Position numbers and translations under genes: made by a program. This document shows positions 9,318-19,040 of a stretch of 64,000 bases of DNA, one piece after another. The stretch is taken from contig NZ_WUBS01000006.1 in the NCBI RefSeq assembly GCF_010131535.1, positions 1 to 64,000 of the forward strand. The letters run 5' to 3'. The notes below the pieces were generated by a model. It saw only the letters and a program-made list of their open reading frames with translations. It had not been told where the DNA came from and did not search any database. Position 1 is the stretch's first letter. The number at the start of each line of letters is the position of its first letter. Source of the stretch: Acerihabitans arboris. Its GTDB lineage: Bacteria; Pseudomonadota; Gammaproteobacteria; Enterobacterales; Enterobacteriaceae.

Positions 9318-10943
9318 ATGGTCGGTAAAAAATGTAACCTCGGCAACGTCGCATCGATCCGGCGGTATATCGGGCTGGTATTGTCAGGGGTCATGCTTTC
9401 CGGCTGCGTGGCCATGCCGGGAAAGGTGTCCTACATCGTCAAGGATCCCTCCGCGTCATCGAGGATTGTCGCCACTGCGGACGGCTCGGTACGGGGCGTC
9501 GTTTCGCCCCGCGGGCAGGCGTTCCTGGGCATACCCTTCGCGGCGCCGCCCGTCGGGGAGCTACGGTTCGCGCCGCCGGCGCCGGTAATCCCCTGGCATC
9601 GGGCGCGCGCCGCCGACAGCGTTGGACCGGCGTGCCCGCAGTCCGTGCTGCTGGCCGCCGGCAATAGTTCCGAGGATTGCCTGACGCTGAATGTCTACGC
9701 GCCGCATAATGCCGGACAGGGCATGGTTTTCCCGGTCATGGTATGGCTATACGGCGGCGCGCTCGCATTAGGTTCCAACGCGCAATACGATCCGAGCCTG
9801 CTGGCGGAACGGCAAGGCGTTATCGTGGTGGCGCCCAACTATCGCGTGGGCGCCCTGGGTTTCCTGGCTCATCCGGCGCTGCGGGGACCAGGCGAGGGAA
9901 ACTATGGCGTGCTCGATCAGCAGGCCGCGCTGCGCTGGGTAAAGCGTAATATCGCCGCGTTCGGGGGCGATCCCGGCAATGTCACGCTGTTCGGCGAGTC
10001 GGCCGGGGCGCTCAGCGCGTGCGTTCATCTCCTGTTGCCCGGATCGCGGGGTTTGTTCCAGCGGGCGATCCTGCAAAGCGACAGCTGCGCGCAGCCGGAC
10101 ACGTCATTGCCGATGGCGGAGGCGGAAGCCGGCGGGCTGATGATGGCGCGCGATCTCGGCTGTGGCGACGGGCATAGCGCGCTGGCGTGTTTGCGCCGCC
10201 TGCCGGCGGAAAAGCTTTACCGCGCTACCAGCCATCGGCGTGGTAATGGCGGCCGCGATGGGTGGGCGCCGATGACCGGAGGGGATGTGCTGCCCAAGCC
10301 GCCGGACCAGGCGTTTGCAGCGGGCGAGGGAGCGGCGGTGCCGGTGCTGATGGGCAGTAACCGCGACGAAGGCCGGCTGTTCGCCAACGTCAAGTCGTTC
10401 AGTTTTGCCCTGAGTACCCGCAGGGCTTATGAAGATACCGTCGCCAGCGCCTTGCCCGGCGATATAGCCCCCGTGCTGAAGGAGTATGCCGGCGTTGCCG
10501 CCGGGTCGTACTACCAGGCTTTTGCCGATATCGTCACGGACTCGCACTTTGCCTGTCCGATCCTGACGATGTCCCGGCTGCTCGGCGGCCGGGCGGCGTT
10601 CTATGCCTACGAGTTCGACGATCCCCGCGCGCCCATGTCGTTGCCGCGCGCGCCGTTCACCCCCGCCATGGGATCATACCATGCCGCGGAAATCGCCTAT
10701 GTCTTCCAGCGTCCCTGGGCCCTGGGCGATCCGAACGACTTCGACCTGAGGCAGCAGGCGCTGGCCGGGCGTATCCAGCATGCGTGGGGGACGTTCGCCC
10801 ATACCAGCCAGCCGGCGGGTAACCCGGCGTGGCTGGCCTTTGACGGCGCGCGGCCCTACGCGCTTTCCGCGCAACGGACCGGTTATGTGGAAGACTTTGC
10901 CCGCCGGCATCGCTGCGCGTTCTGGAACGCCAGGGGCTACTGA
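9318..10943 (+). CDS. type-B carboxylesterase lipoprotein
   Basis: This is a 541-aa alpha/beta-hydrolase of the carboxylesterase/para-nitrobenzyl esterase type. The N-terminus has a signal sequence ending in a lipobox LSGC (Cys30), so the mature enzyme is probably anchored in the outer membrane. The catalytic triad is visible: Ser228 in FGESAGA, Glu351 in SNRDEG, and His455 in GSYHAAE. The oxyanion-hole region WLYGGAL is an unusual variant of the common GGG/GGA motif. The start at 9318 is preceded by GAGG. A second ATG four bases earlier is out of frame. The gene lies between the nifY terminator and the nifE promoter, with no sigma-54 element upstream, so it is probably not a nif gene. Its substrate is unknown. 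Confidence 0.88.
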   Translation: MVGKKCNLGNVASIRRYIGLVLSGVMLSGCVAMPGKVSYIVKDPSASSRIVATADGSVRGVVSPRGQAFLGIPFAAPPVGELRFAPPAPVIPWHRARAADSVGPACPQSVLLAAGNSSEDCLTLNVYAPHNAGQGMVFPVMVWLYGGALALGSNAQYDPSLLAERQGVIVVAPNYRVGALGFLAHPALRGPGEGNYGVLDQQAALRWVKRNIAAFGGDPGNVTLFGESAGALSACVHLLLPGSRGLFQRAILQSDSCAQPDTSLPMAEAEAGGLMMARDLGCGDGHSALACLRRLPAEKLYRATSHRRGNGGRDGWAPMTGGDVLPKPPDQAFAAGEGAAVPVLMGSNRDEGRLFANVKSFSFALSTRRAYEDTVASALPGDIAPVLKEYAGVAAGSYYQAFADIVTDSHFACPILTMSRLLGGRAAFYAYEFDDPRAPMSLPRAPFTPAMGSYHAAEIAYVFQRPWALGDPNDFDLRQQALAGRIQHAWGTFAHTSQPAGNPAWLAFDGARPYALSAQRTGYVEDFARRHRCAFWNARGY

Positions 10944-11027
10944 GATTGACGCTATGCCGCAGGCGTCCTGAACCGGCGGGCGATCCGGGGTGAATGTGTA
11001 TTTCCCTGTCAGGCCGGTTGTCTGTTT

Positions 11028-11043
11028 TGTCGCGTTCACGACA
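11028..11043 (+). promoter_or_regulatory. NifA upstream activator site for nifENX
   Basis: TGTCGCGTTCACGACA is an exact TGT-N10-ACA match and is nearly palindromic throughout. It is centred about 67 bp upstream of the expected start of the nifE transcript, closer than the other sites in this window. Confidence 0.85.
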
Positions 11044-11076
11044 ATAAAAATCCTTTTCAAAACAGCAGGTAAACCC

Positions 11077-11092
11077 TGGCGCGTGATTTGCA
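11077..11092 (+). promoter_or_regulatory. sigma-54 promoter of nifENX
   Basis: TGGCGCGTGATTTGCA fits TGGCRC-N5-TTGCA exactly, with 10 bp between GG (11078-11079) and GC (11090-11091). Transcription should start near 11103. Confidence 0.9.
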
Positions 11093-11137
11093 CATCTTAG
11101 TCATCACGAGACTATTGCCGGTTACGGAGAGAACCTG

Positions 11138-12520
11138 ATGAAAAGCACTGAAATCGCCGCGCTGTTCGTGGAGCCTGCCTGCGAGCACAACGGCAAGCAT
11201 AAAACCGGGTGTAAACCGCCCAAACCCGGCTCCACCGCCGGCGGCTGCGCCTTTGACGGCGCGCAGATCACCCTGCTGCCGGTGGCGGACGTGGCGCATC
11301 TGGTGCACGGGCCGATCGGCTGCGCCGGCAGCTCTTGGGACAATCGGGGTAGCCGCAGCTCGGGACCGACCCTCAACCGGCTTGGTTTTACCACCGATTT
11401 AAGCGAGCAGGATGTCATAATGGGACGCGGCGAACGCCGGCTGTTCCACGCAGTCAGGCATATCGCCGAGCGCTACCATCCCGCCGCGGTGTTTATCTAT
11501 AACACCTGCGTACCTGCCATGGAGGGCGATGATATCGAGGCGGTCTGCCGTTCCGCCTCGGTGGCGGCCGGCATCCCGGTGATTGCAGTCGACTCCGCCG
11601 GGTTTTACGGCAGCAAAAACCTCGGCAACCGCATTGCCGGCGACGTGATGCTGCGCCGGGTGGTGGGGCAGCGCGAGCCGGCGCCCTGGCCGGTGGATTA
11701 TCCGGTGCCCGAACCCCGGGGCCATGACATCGGTCTTATCGGCGAATACAATATCGCCGGTGAATTCTGGCAGGTACTGCCGCTGCTCGACGAGCTGGGG
11801 GTGCGCGTGTTGTGCACGCTCTCAGGCGACGCGCGTTTTGCCGAGATCCAGACCATGCACCGCGCCGAGGTCAATATGCTGGTCTGCTCCCGCGCCCTGA
11901 TCAACGTCGCGCGCAGGCTGGAAGAACGTTACGACACGCCCTGGTTTGAGGGCAGCTTTTACGGCATGCGTGAAATGTCGGCTTCCCTGCGCCAGTTGAC
12001 GCGGCTGTTGGACGATGCGGATTTAACCGCGCGCGCCGAAGCGCTTATCGCGCGCGAGGAGGCGGCGACGCTGCGGGCGCTGGAACCCTGGCGCGACCGG
12101 CTGCGCGGCAAGCGGGTATTGCTGTATACCGGCGGCGTGAAGTCCTGGTCGGTGGTCTCGGCGTTGCAGGATTTGGGGCTGGAAGTGGTGGCCACCGGCA
12201 CGCGCAAATCCACCGAGGAGGATAAGGCGCGCATCCGCGCCCTGATGGGCGAGGACGCGCTGATGCTCGACGAAGGCAACCCGCGCCTGTTGCTCGATAC
12301 CGCCTATCGCTTTCGCGCCGACATGATGATTGCCGGCGGCAGGAATATGTATACCGCGTACAAAGCCAGGCTGCCGTTCCTGGATATCAACCAGGAACGC
12401 GAGGAAGCTTTCGCCGGCTACAGCGGTATGGTTAACCTGGCGGAGGCGGTCTGTCGCACGCTGGAAAGCCCGGTGTGGTCGCAGGTTAACCAGCCGGCGC
12501 CATGGGCGCATAAAGGCTGA
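11138..12520 (+). CDS. nifE: FeMo-co scaffold protein NifE
   Basis: NifE pairs with NifN in the alpha2beta2 scaffold on which the NifB-co precursor is converted to FeMo-co by addition of Mo and homocitrate. It is homologous to NifD. Conserved cysteines are Cys37 (GGCAFDGA), Cys62 (PIGCAGS) and Cys124 ([12 protein letters not shown]), the counterparts of the NifD P-cluster ligands. The later motif [10 protein letters not shown] is NifE-specific. The length is 460 aa. It has its own sigma-54 promoter, and nifN follows 10 bp after its stop. Confidence 0.97.
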   Translation: MKSTEIAALFVEPACEHNGKHKTGCKPPKPGSTAGGCAFDGAQITLLPVADVAHLVHGPIGCAGSSWDNRGSRSSGPTLNRLGFTTDLSEQDVIMGRGERRLFHAVRHIAERYHPAAVFIYNTCVPAMEGDDIEAVCRSASVAAGIPVIAVDSAGFYGSKNLGNRIAGDVMLRRVVGQREPAPWPVDYPVPEPRGHDIGLIGEYNIAGEFWQVLPLLDELGVRVLCTLSGDARFAEIQTMHRAEVNMLVCSRALINVARRLEERYDTPWFEGSFYGMREMSASLRQLTRLLDDADLTARAEALIAREEAATLRALEPWRDRLRGKRVLLYTGGVKSWSVVSALQDLGLEVVATGTRKSTEEDKARIRALMGEDALMLDEGNPRLLLDTAYRFRADMMIAGGRNMYTAYKARLPFLDINQEREEAFAGYSGMVNLAEAVCRTLESPVWSQVNQPAPWAHKG

Positions 12521-12530
12521 GGAGAAAATC

Positions 12531-13910
12531 ATGACGCAAGTTGTCCGTTCGGTAAAACCGCTCGCCACCAGCCCAATCAAAAGCGGCCAGCCGCTGGGGG
12601 CTATCCTGGCCGCCATGGGGCTGGAACACTGTATCCCGCTGGTGCACGGCGCCCAGGGGTGCAGCGCGTTCGCCAAGGTATTTTTTATCCAGCATTTCCA
12701 TGAGCCGGTGCCGCTGCAATCCACCGCCATGGAGCCGATCACCACCATCATGGGCGCCGATGATAATATCTATGCCGCCCTGGAAACCCTGTGCGAGCGT
12801 AATACGCCGCGTATTATCGTCTTGTTGAGCACCGGCCTGTCGGAGGCGCAGGGCAGCGATCTGGGGCGGGCGGTGACGCTGTTTCGCGCCAGCCATCCCA
12901 AACACCGCCAGGTCGGCATCCTGACCGTCAGCACGCCGGATTTTTACGGTTCGATGGAAAACGGCTACGCCGCGCTGTTGGAAAGCGTGGTGCAGCAATG
13001 GGTGCCCGCCGAGCCATCGGCGGGGATCCGCAGCAAACGGGTGAATATTTTCCTGAGCCATATGTTTACCCCCGGCGACCAGGAGCTGATCCGCAGCTAT
13101 GTCGAGGCCTTCGGCCTGCAGCCGGTTATCCTGCCGGATCTGACGCAGTCCATGGACGGCCACCTGGCGGTGGGCGACTACAGCTCGCTGACCCAGGGCG
13201 GGACGCCGCTGCGCCTGATGGAACAGCTGGGGCAAAGCGTCGCCACCTTTGTGATCGGCGTCTCGCTGGCCAGGGTGGCGGCGCTGATGGAGCCGCGCGG
13301 ACGCGGCGTCTGCGTGCGCCTGCCGCACCTGATGACGCTGACGCAGATGGATGAGTTTATCCAGCAACTGCACCGCATATCCGGGCGCGAAGTGCCGGCC
13401 TGGATCGAGCGGCAGCGCGGCCAGTTGCTGGATGCGATGATCGATTGCCATGGCGAACTGCAGGGCGGGCGTATCGCGCTGGCCGCCGAGGCGGATCTGC
13501 TGCGCGGCTGGAGCGATTTTGCCCTCAGCCAGGGCATGAGCGTGGTAAACGCGGTGGCGCCGGTTAACCAGCCCGGGCTGGCCGCGCTGCAGGTGGATAA
13601 GGTGACCATCGGCGATCTGGAGGATCTGGCGGATCTGCTAGATGCGACGCCCGCCGATATGATATTCGCCAATTCCCACGCCGCCGACCTGGCAGAACGC
13701 CTGGATGTGCCGCTGGTGCGCACCGGCTTTCCCCTCTATGACCGCCTGGGGGAATTTCGCCGTACCCGGCAGGGGTATGCCGGCATCCGCGACACCCTGT
13801 TCGACCTGGGCAATATCATGCGCCACCGCCACCATCATCAGCCGGTGTACCACTCGCCGCTGAAACAACAATTCCCTGCCGTCTCACGCGCACAGGACGC
13901 CGGCTTATGA
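12531..13910 (+). CDS. nifN: FeMo-co scaffold protein NifN
   Basis: This is the beta-like partner of NifE, homologous to NifK. The ATG at 12531 (MTQVVRSVKPLATSPIKSGQ) follows GGAG and gives 459 aa. The 67 extra upstream codons of the open frame lie in nifE and are not used. The QPLGAI and HGAQGCSAF motifs keep Cys44. The position equivalent to the third P-cluster cysteine of NifK is changed (LLSTGLSEAQG), as is usual in NifN. The stop overlaps nifX by ATGA, indicating coupled translation. Confidence 0.97.
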   Translation: MTQVVRSVKPLATSPIKSGQPLGAILAAMGLEHCIPLVHGAQGCSAFAKVFFIQHFHEPVPLQSTAMEPITTIMGADDNIYAALETLCERNTPRIIVLLSTGLSEAQGSDLGRAVTLFRASHPKHRQVGILTVSTPDFYGSMENGYAALLESVVQQWVPAEPSAGIRSKRVNIFLSHMFTPGDQELIRSYVEAFGLQPVILPDLTQSMDGHLAVGDYSSLTQGGTPLRLMEQLGQSVATFVIGVSLARVAALMEPRGRGVCVRLPHLMTLTQMDEFIQQLHRISGREVPAWIERQRGQLLDAMIDCHGELQGGRIALAAEADLLRGWSDFALSQGMSVVNAVAPVNQPGLAALQVDKVTIGDLEDLADLLDATPADMIFANSHAADLAERLDVPLVRTGFPLYDRLGEFRRTRQGYAGIRDTLFDLGNIMRHRHHHQPVYHSPLKQQFPAVSRAQDAGL

Positions 13911-14368
13911 ACAACTTCCAGCGCAATCTTAGGGTCACCACCGCTTCCGACTGGGCGTTACGGGTCGCTTTTGCCAGTACCGACCTGCATTTGGTCAACC
14001 AGCATTTCGGATCGACGCCCCGTCTGGCGATTTATGGCGTCAAACCCGACCGGGTGACGCTGCTGCAGGTGACGGATTTTATCGTCCAGCCGGGACACGA
14101 CCTGGATAAGCTTAGCTGCCGTATCGCGGCGCTGGACGGCTGCCTGTCGCTGTACTGCGTGGCGGTGGGAGAAAGCGTATTCCGGCAGTTGCTGCGCGTC
14201 GGCGTGCGGGCGGTGAGCGTGCCGGCCACCACCTCCATTGCCCATCTGCTGACTGAAATCCAGCAAAATTGGGACGCGCCGACCGTGCAGCGTCATCAGG
14301 AAAAACGCGATCCAAGGCGCTTCGAACGTTTCCAGCGGGAGAGCCGATGGGAGGAGGACGAACGCTGA
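13907..14368 (+). CDS. nifX: NifB-co/VK-cluster carrier NifX
   Basis: NifX binds FeMo-co precursors between NifB and NifEN. The fold is seen as VAFASTDLHLVNQHFGSTPRLAIYGV, the motif shared with NifY and the NifB C-terminus. The length is 153 aa, near the Klebsiella protein. It overlaps nifN by 4 bp and is followed by a NifA site and then a terminator. Confidence 0.95.
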   Translation: MNNFQRNLRVTTASDWALRVAFASTDLHLVNQHFGSTPRLAIYGVKPDRVTLLQVTDFIVQPGHDLDKLSCRIAALDGCLSLYCVAVGESVFRQLLRVGVRAVSVPATTSIAHLLTEIQQNWDAPTVQRHQEKRDPRRFERFQRESRWEEDER

Positions 14369-14372
14369 TTTG

Positions 14373-14388
14373 TGTCATTTCCCTGACA
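14373..14388 (+). promoter_or_regulatory. NifA upstream activator site for the nifU operon
   Basis: TGTCATTTCCCTGACA is an exact TGT-N10-ACA match. It lies between the nifX stop and the nifX terminator, about 118 bp before the predicted downstream transcription start. Confidence 0.83.
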
Positions 14389-14402
14389 AAACCGACAACC
14401 AG

Positions 14403-14427
14403 CCCCGACATGTGCGGGGTTTTTTTT
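14403..14427 (+). terminator. rho-independent terminator after nifX
   Basis: The stem CCCCG/CGGGG (14403-14407, 14415-14419) around ACATGTG is followed by eight T. It ends the nifENX transcript and lies between the enhancer and promoter of the next operon. Confidence 0.85.
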
Positions 14428-14472
14428 GGCCCCGATCCCGCTATCTTGTTGAAATTTCGATAAAGATGTGAC

Positions 14473-14488
14473 TGGCATCGCATTTGCT
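14473..14488 (+). promoter_or_regulatory. sigma-54 promoter of the hesB-like/nifUSVWZM operon
   Basis: TGGCATCGCATTTGCT fits TGGCAY-N5-TTGCW, with GG (14474-14475) and GC (14486-14487) 10 bp apart. Transcription should start near 14498, 25 bp before the hesB-like ATG at 14523. Confidence 0.9.
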
Positions 14489-14522
14489 CATTACTTGGTA
14501 CCCCCCAACGCGGAGCGACATC

Positions 14523-14843
14523 ATGATTCAGATCGAAGCGGAAGCCTTGCAGCAGTTACTTTTATTGCGCCGGAAGCTGACCGAACCCTGTGCCGGTCTG
14601 CGCCTGTGGCTTGACGGCGACGCCTGTCACGGCTGGCGGGTGTCCCTGGAATGGAGCGGGGTACAACGGGAGGAGGAGTACTCCGTCGAGTACCAGGGAT
14701 TGGTGTTGCTGGCGGCCATTGCGCACTGGCCTTATTTGCAGGGCGCGACGCTCACGGCGGGAGCCCGGGGCGGGGAGCAGGGCGTCTGGATTGACCTGCA
14801 GGCGACAGCCTGCCATTGCGACAATCAGGTGTGCTCATCATAA
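14523..14843 (+). CDS. divergent HesB/IscA-like protein heading the nifU operon
   Basis: This 106-aa protein reads as a divergent A-type Fe-S carrier. Cys35 in GDACHGWRVSLEW sits where IscA has GGCSG. The C-terminus has Cys97-His-Cys99 (ATACHCDNQVCSS) in place of the usual CGCG. LQGATLTAGARGGEQGVWID matches the beta-strand before it. Two extra cysteines are at 23 and 104. The ATG at 14523 with GGAG upstream is preferred, because earlier in-frame codons overlap the promoter. As first gene of the nifUSVWZM operon it probably carries or inserts clusters for nitrogenase maturation. Its divergence makes this an inference. Confidence 0.7.
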   Translation: MIQIEAEALQQLLLLRRKLTEPCAGLRLWLDGDACHGWRVSLEWSGVQREEEYSVEYQGLVLLAAIAHWPYLQGATLTAGARGGEQGVWIDLQATACHCDNQVCSS

Positions 14844-14911
14844 CCGGCATTCAGCTAAGGCATTCACCCGGGGTATTGCCAGGCATCGCCCCGTGAACTG
14901 GAGAAAAATGT

Positions 14912-15784
14912 ATGTGGAATTATTCAGAAAAAGTCAAAGACCATTTTTTCCATCCGCGCAATGCCAAAGTCGTCGAACAGGCGAACGCGATAGGCGATGT
15001 CGGCTCGCTGAGCTGCGGCGACGCCCTGCGCCTGATGCTGCGCGTCGATCCCGAGACTGAAATTATCGAAGAGGCGGGGTTCCAGACCTTCGGCTGCGGC
15101 AGCGCCATCGCCTCATCCTCGGCGTTGACCGAACTGATTATCGGCCGCACCCTGACCGAAGCGGCGCAGCTGACCAATAAGCAAATAGCCGATTATCTCG
15201 ACGGCCTGCCGCCGGAAAAAATGCACTGCTCGGTGATGGGCCAGGAAGCGCTGCGCGCCGCCATCGCCCAGTTCAGGGGCGAGGCGCCGGAAGCCGATCA
15301 TGAAGAAGGGGCGCTTATCTGCAAGTGTTTCGGCGTCGACGAAGGCCATATCCGCCGCGCGGTAATCGAAAACGGCCTGTCCACCCTCGAGGACGTTATC
15401 AACTACACCAAGGCCGGTGGCGGCTGTACCTCCTGCCATGAAAAAATCGAGCGGACCCTCGGGCAGATCCTGAGCGCGCAGCCGGCATCGTCGCCGGCCG
15501 CCGCCGGGCCGGCGCCGGTCGCGCAGCCGCGCGACGAAAACTGGCTGGCGGTGGAAGAGGTGATTGCCGGCCTGCGCCCGCATATCCAGGCGGACGGCGG
15601 CGATATGCGCCTGCTGAGCGTGTCTGAAAAACAGGTGACCGTGTCGCTGTCCGGCAGCTGCAGCGGTTGCATGATGACCGATATGACCCTGGCCTGGCTG
15701 CAGCAGAAGCTTATCGAACGCCTGGGCCGGTTTATGCATGTAGTGGCCGACCCGGCCACGGTCTCCACCAGCGAAGTTGAATGA
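14912..15784 (+). CDS. nifU: Fe-S scaffold NifU (three-domain)
   Basis: NifU is the scaffold on which NifS-derived sulfur and iron form clusters for NifH and NifB. All three domains are present: the IscU-like N-terminus with Cys35, Cys62 and Cys106; a central 2Fe-2S ferredoxin-like domain with Cys137, Cys139, Cys172 and Cys175 ([19 protein letters not shown]); and, after an Ala/Pro-rich linker, the Nfu domain with Cys250-x-x-Cys253 ([10 protein letters not shown]). The length is 290 aa. It is the second gene of the operon. Confidence 0.97.
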   Translation: MWNYSEKVKDHFFHPRNAKVVEQANAIGDVGSLSCGDALRLMLRVDPETEIIEEAGFQTFGCGSAIASSSALTELIIGRTLTEAAQLTNKQIADYLDGLPPEKMHCSVMGQEALRAAIAQFRGEAPEADHEEGALICKCFGVDEGHIRRAVIENGLSTLEDVINYTKAGGGCTSCHEKIERTLGQILSAQPASSPAAAGPAPVAQPRDENWLAVEEVIAGLRPHIQADGGDMRLLSVSEKQVTVSLSGSCSGCMMTDMTLAWLQQKLIERLGRFMHVVADPATVSTSEVE

Positions 15785-15793
15785 GGTAAGCCG

Positions 15794-17002
15794 ATGAAAG
15801 CCGTTTATCTGGATAATAACGCCACTACCCGTCTGGACCCGATGGTCCTCGAAGCGATGCTGCCGTTTCTCAGCGAACATTATGGCAATCCTTCCTCAAT
15901 CCATGATTTCGGCCAGCCCGCGGGCATTGGCCTGGCCAGGGCGCGGGAACAGGTGGCCAGCCTATTGGGCGCGCGCCACGACAGTGAAATTATTTTCACC
16001 TCCTGCGCCACCGAGGCCACGTCCACCGCCATCCTGTCGGCGGTGGAGGCGTACCCCGAGCGGCGGGAAATCATCACCAGCATCGTGGAGCACCCCGCGA
16101 CGCTGACGGTCTGCGAACACCTGGAACGCCAGGGTTACGTGATTCACCGCCTGCCGGTGGACGGCGAGGGCGCGCTGGATATGGACGCCTACCGGGCGGC
16201 GCTCAGCGATCGCGTGGCGCTGGTCACCATCATGTGGGCCAATAACGAAACCGGCGTGGTCTATCCGGTGGCCGCCATGGCCGAGATGGCCCATGAGCAC
16301 GGCATTTTGTTCCATTGCGACGCGGTGCAGGCGGTGGGCAAGGTGCCGGTGGCCGTTGGCTCGACCGCCATTGATATGATGTCCTGCTCCGGGCATAAAT
16401 TCCACGGTCCCAAAGGCATCGGCTGCCTGTATCTGCGGCGCGGCACCCGGTTTCGGCCCCTGCTGCGCGGCGGCCACCAGGAGCGCGGGCGGCGCGCCGG
16501 CACCGAGAACATCGCCGGCATCGTCGGCATGGGCGCGGCGGCGGAGCTGGCGGATATCCATCTGCCGATGATGACCGGCCAGATAGCCCAAATGCGCGAT
16601 CGCTTGCAAGACGGCATCCTCGGCGCCATCCGCCACACCCTGGTGATGGGCGGCGACCAGCCGCGCACGCCGAACACGGTGAATATCGCTTTTGAATATA
16701 TCGAAGGCGAGGCTATCCTGCTGCTGCTGAACCACGTCGGCATCGCCGCCTCCAGCGGCAGCGCCTGTACCTCCGGCTCGCTGGAGCCTTCCCATGTGAT
16801 GCGCGCCATGGGCATTCCCTATACCGCGGCCCACGGCACCATCCGGTTCTCGCTGTCCCGCTATACCCGCGAAAAAGAGATTGATTACGTCATCGGGCAA
16901 CTGCCGCCGATCATCGCCCAACTGCGCGCCTTGTCACCTTATTGGCAGGGCGATCGTCCCCTGGTGGCCGAAAACGCCGCTTTTGTGCCGATCTATGGTT
17001 AA
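15794..17002 (+). CDS. nifS: cysteine desulfurase NifS
   Basis: NifS is a PLP enzyme that takes sulfur from cysteine and passes it to NifU. It starts [16 protein letters not shown]. The PLP lysine is Lys202 in [10 protein letters not shown] and the persulfide cysteine is Cys325 in [10 protein letters not shown], as in NifS-type (class I) enzymes. The length is 402 aa. It lies 9 bp after nifU. Confidence 0.98.
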   Translation: MKAVYLDNNATTRLDPMVLEAMLPFLSEHYGNPSSIHDFGQPAGIGLARAREQVASLLGARHDSEIIFTSCATEATSTAILSAVEAYPERREIITSIVEHPATLTVCEHLERQGYVIHRLPVDGEGALDMDAYRAALSDRVALVTIMWANNETGVVYPVAAMAEMAHEHGILFHCDAVQAVGKVPVAVGSTAIDMMSCSGHKFHGPKGIGCLYLRRGTRFRPLLRGGHQERGRRAGTENIAGIVGMGAAAELADIHLPMMTGQIAQMRDRLQDGILGAIRHTLVMGGDQPRTPNTVNIAFEYIEGEAILLLLNHVGIAASSGSACTSGSLEPSHVMRAMGIPYTAAHGTIRFSLSRYTREKEIDYVIGQLPPIIAQLRALSPYWQGDRPLVAENAAFVPIYG

Positions 17003-17019
17003 CCAGGGGAAACAGGCCA

Positions 17020-18180
17020 ATGACCGCGATCGTGATTAACGACACCACGCTGCGCGACGGCGAGCAAAGCCCCGGCGTGGCGTTCAGCGCCGGGGAAAAG
17101 GTCGCCATTGCCTGCGCGCTGGCCGGGGCGGGGGTCGGCGAGCTGGAGGTCGGCACGCCGGCGATGGGCGACGAGGAGTGCCGGCGCATTGCCCTGGTGC
17201 GCCGGGCGCTGCCGGAGCAGGTGCTGATGTCATGGTGCCGGTTGAACCGCCACGAAATCCAGCTGTCGGCCGGCCTGGGGCTGGACTGGGTGGATGTCTC
17301 GCTGCCGGCGTCCGGGCAAATGCGCGACTATAAGCTGCGCATGGGCTGGCCGCAGTTGGCGCGGGAGCTGTCCGCGCATATCGCCTACGCGCGGTCGTTG
17401 GGGCTGAAGGTCAGCGTCGGCTGCGAGGACGCCTCGCGCGCCAGCGACGAGGAGCTGCGGCAGATAGCCCTGGTGGCCGGCGACGCCGGCGCGCTACGGC
17501 TGCGATTTGCCGATACCCTGGGCGTGCTCGATCCCTTCACCACTTTCGAACGCATCGGTTTGTTACGTTGTCACTGGCACGGCGAAACCGAGATGCACGC
17601 CCATAACGATCTGGGGCTGGCCACGGCCAATACGCTGGCGGCGGCGCGCGCGGGGGCGACCCATGTCAATACCACGGTCCTGGGGCTGGGCGAGCGCGCG
17701 GGCAACGCATCGCTTGAAAGCGTGGCGATGGCGCTGGAGTCATGCCTGCACATCGACACCGGTGTCCATTTCAACCGCCTGCCCGGGTTATGCCAGCAGG
17801 TTGCGCAGGCGGCGCGGCGATCGATCGATCCCCAGCAGCCGCTGGTCGGGGAACAGGTGTTTACCCATGAATCGGGCATCCATGTGGCCGGCCTGCTGAA
17901 AAACCCCGCCTGTTATCAAAGCATCGATCCGGCGCGGCTGGGCCGCGGCCACCGGCTGGTGCTGGGCAAGCACTCAGGGCGGCATGCGGTCGAACGTATC
18001 TACGGCTCCCTGGGTTACCAGCTTACCGGCGGGCAGGTGGAGCAACTGCTGTACGCGCTGCGCGCGCGGGCCGAAGAGTGGAAGCAGATCCCCTCCAACG
18101 ACCGGCTGCACGATCTTTACGCGGAGTTATTCGGCTTGCCCGGTTCGGGCTTCGGTTTGGCATGTTGCGCGGGAGGATAG
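17020..18180 (+). CDS. nifV: homocitrate synthase NifV
   Basis: NifV condenses acetyl-CoA and 2-oxoglutarate to homocitrate, the organic ligand of FeMo-co. The ATG at 17020 ([19 protein letters not shown]) is the usual start. The upstream in-frame codons lie in nifS. The HMGL-like TIM barrel is seen with RDGEQ and the metal motif [12 protein letters not shown]. The C-terminal motif HESGIHVAG is also present. The length is 386 aa. The stop is followed one base later by the nifW start. Confidence 0.97.
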   Translation: MTAIVINDTTLRDGEQSPGVAFSAGEKVAIACALAGAGVGELEVGTPAMGDEECRRIALVRRALPEQVLMSWCRLNRHEIQLSAGLGLDWVDVSLPASGQMRDYKLRMGWPQLARELSAHIAYARSLGLKVSVGCEDASRASDEELRQIALVAGDAGALRLRFADTLGVLDPFTTFERIGLLRCHWHGETEMHAHNDLGLATANTLAAARAGATHVNTTVLGLGERAGNASLESVAMALESCLHIDTGVHFNRLPGLCQQVAQAARRSIDPQQPLVGEQVFTHESGIHVAGLLKNPACYQSIDPARLGRGHRLVLGKHSGRHAVERIYGSLGYQLTGGQVEQLLYALRARAEEWKQIPSNDRLHDLYAELFGLPGSGFGLACCAGG

Positions 18181-18181
18181 G

Positions 18182-18541
18182 ATGGAGTGGTTTAGCACAT
18201 TACCGGGCGTCGATGAGCTGGAATCCGCCGAAGCGTTTTTTAACTATTTCGAATTGCCCTGCGACCCGGCGGTGATCCGCACCAAGCGCCTGCATATCAT
18301 GCATGATTTCCACCAGCGCCTGGCCGGGGTCATCAGCCTGCCGCTGGCCGATCTGCCGCCGGGCGAGGCCGGTGAACTGCGGCGTATCAAGGCGCACTGG
18401 TCGCTGGCAAGGCGCCTGTTGAGCGAAAGCTACCGGCGCTTCCTGGCGGGCGAGGTGGCCGAGCAGTCGGGGCTGTCAATCTACCGGCGCAACCAACGCT
18501 GCTTTACCCCCTGGAGCGGCTTAATGGAGGTTCACCATTGA
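18182..18541 (+). CDS. nifW: nitrogenase-stabilising protein NifW
   Basis: NifW is associated with protection or maturation of the MoFe protein. It begins MEWFSTLPGVDELESAEAFF, the family's conserved N-terminus, and contains RLHIMHDFHQRL. At 119 aa it is longer than the Klebsiella protein. Its stop overlaps the nifZ start codon, which suggests translational coupling. Confidence 0.94.
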   Translation: MEWFSTLPGVDELESAEAFFNYFELPCDPAVIRTKRLHIMHDFHQRLAGVISLPLADLPPGEAGELRRIKAHWSLARRLLSESYRRFLAGEVAEQSGLSIYRRNQRCFTPWSGLMEVHH

Positions 18542-18981
18542 AACCGACCTATGAATTTGGCGACCGGGTACGGGTTATCCGTTCGCTGCGCAACGACGGC
18601 ACTTTCCCCGGCAAGGCCCGGGGCGCGATGCTGGTCCGTAAAGGCAGCATCGGCTACGTGCGTGAATGGGGCACGTTTTTACAGGATAATATTATTTACC
18701 AGGTACACTTTGTCGAGGAAGACTGCATCGTCGGCTGCCGCGAACATGAGCTGGTTTCCGGCGAAGCGCCGTGGATTGCCGGGCAATTCCAGTTCGGCGA
18801 CTGGGTCAGCGCCGCGCTGCCGCTGGCGATCAACGGCGAGCCGGTGGTGACGGAAGGCCAGGTGGGCCAGATTATGGACGAAATCCGCGATTTCGAGCCC
18901 ATGGCCTACGTGGTGCTGTTCGAGGGCAGGTTGTTCCGCGTCCCGGAGCAGGCGCTGGCCCCCAGGGTCTGCGAGCCGTGA
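18538..18981 (+). CDS. nifZ: NifZ, P-cluster maturation protein
   Basis: NifZ assists formation of the second P-cluster of the MoFe protein. The frame begins with a TTG at 18538 that overlaps the nifW TGA and gives (M)KPTYEFGDRVRVIRSLRND, aligned with the normal family start. GGAGG lies 7 bp upstream and no ATG is suitably placed. GSIGYVREWGTFLQDNIIYQ is the NifZ signature. The length is 147 aa. Confidence 0.93.
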   Translation: MKPTYEFGDRVRVIRSLRNDGTFPGKARGAMLVRKGSIGYVREWGTFLQDNIIYQVHFVEEDCIVGCREHELVSGEAPWIAGQFQFGDWVSAALPLAINGEPVVTEGQVGQIMDEIRDFEPMAYVVLFEGRLFRVPEQALAPRVCEP

Positions 18982-19040
18982 AGCCCATGCGGGAAAACGG
19001 GCCGGGCCGCGGACCACGCGTTCCACCGCAGGATAACACT

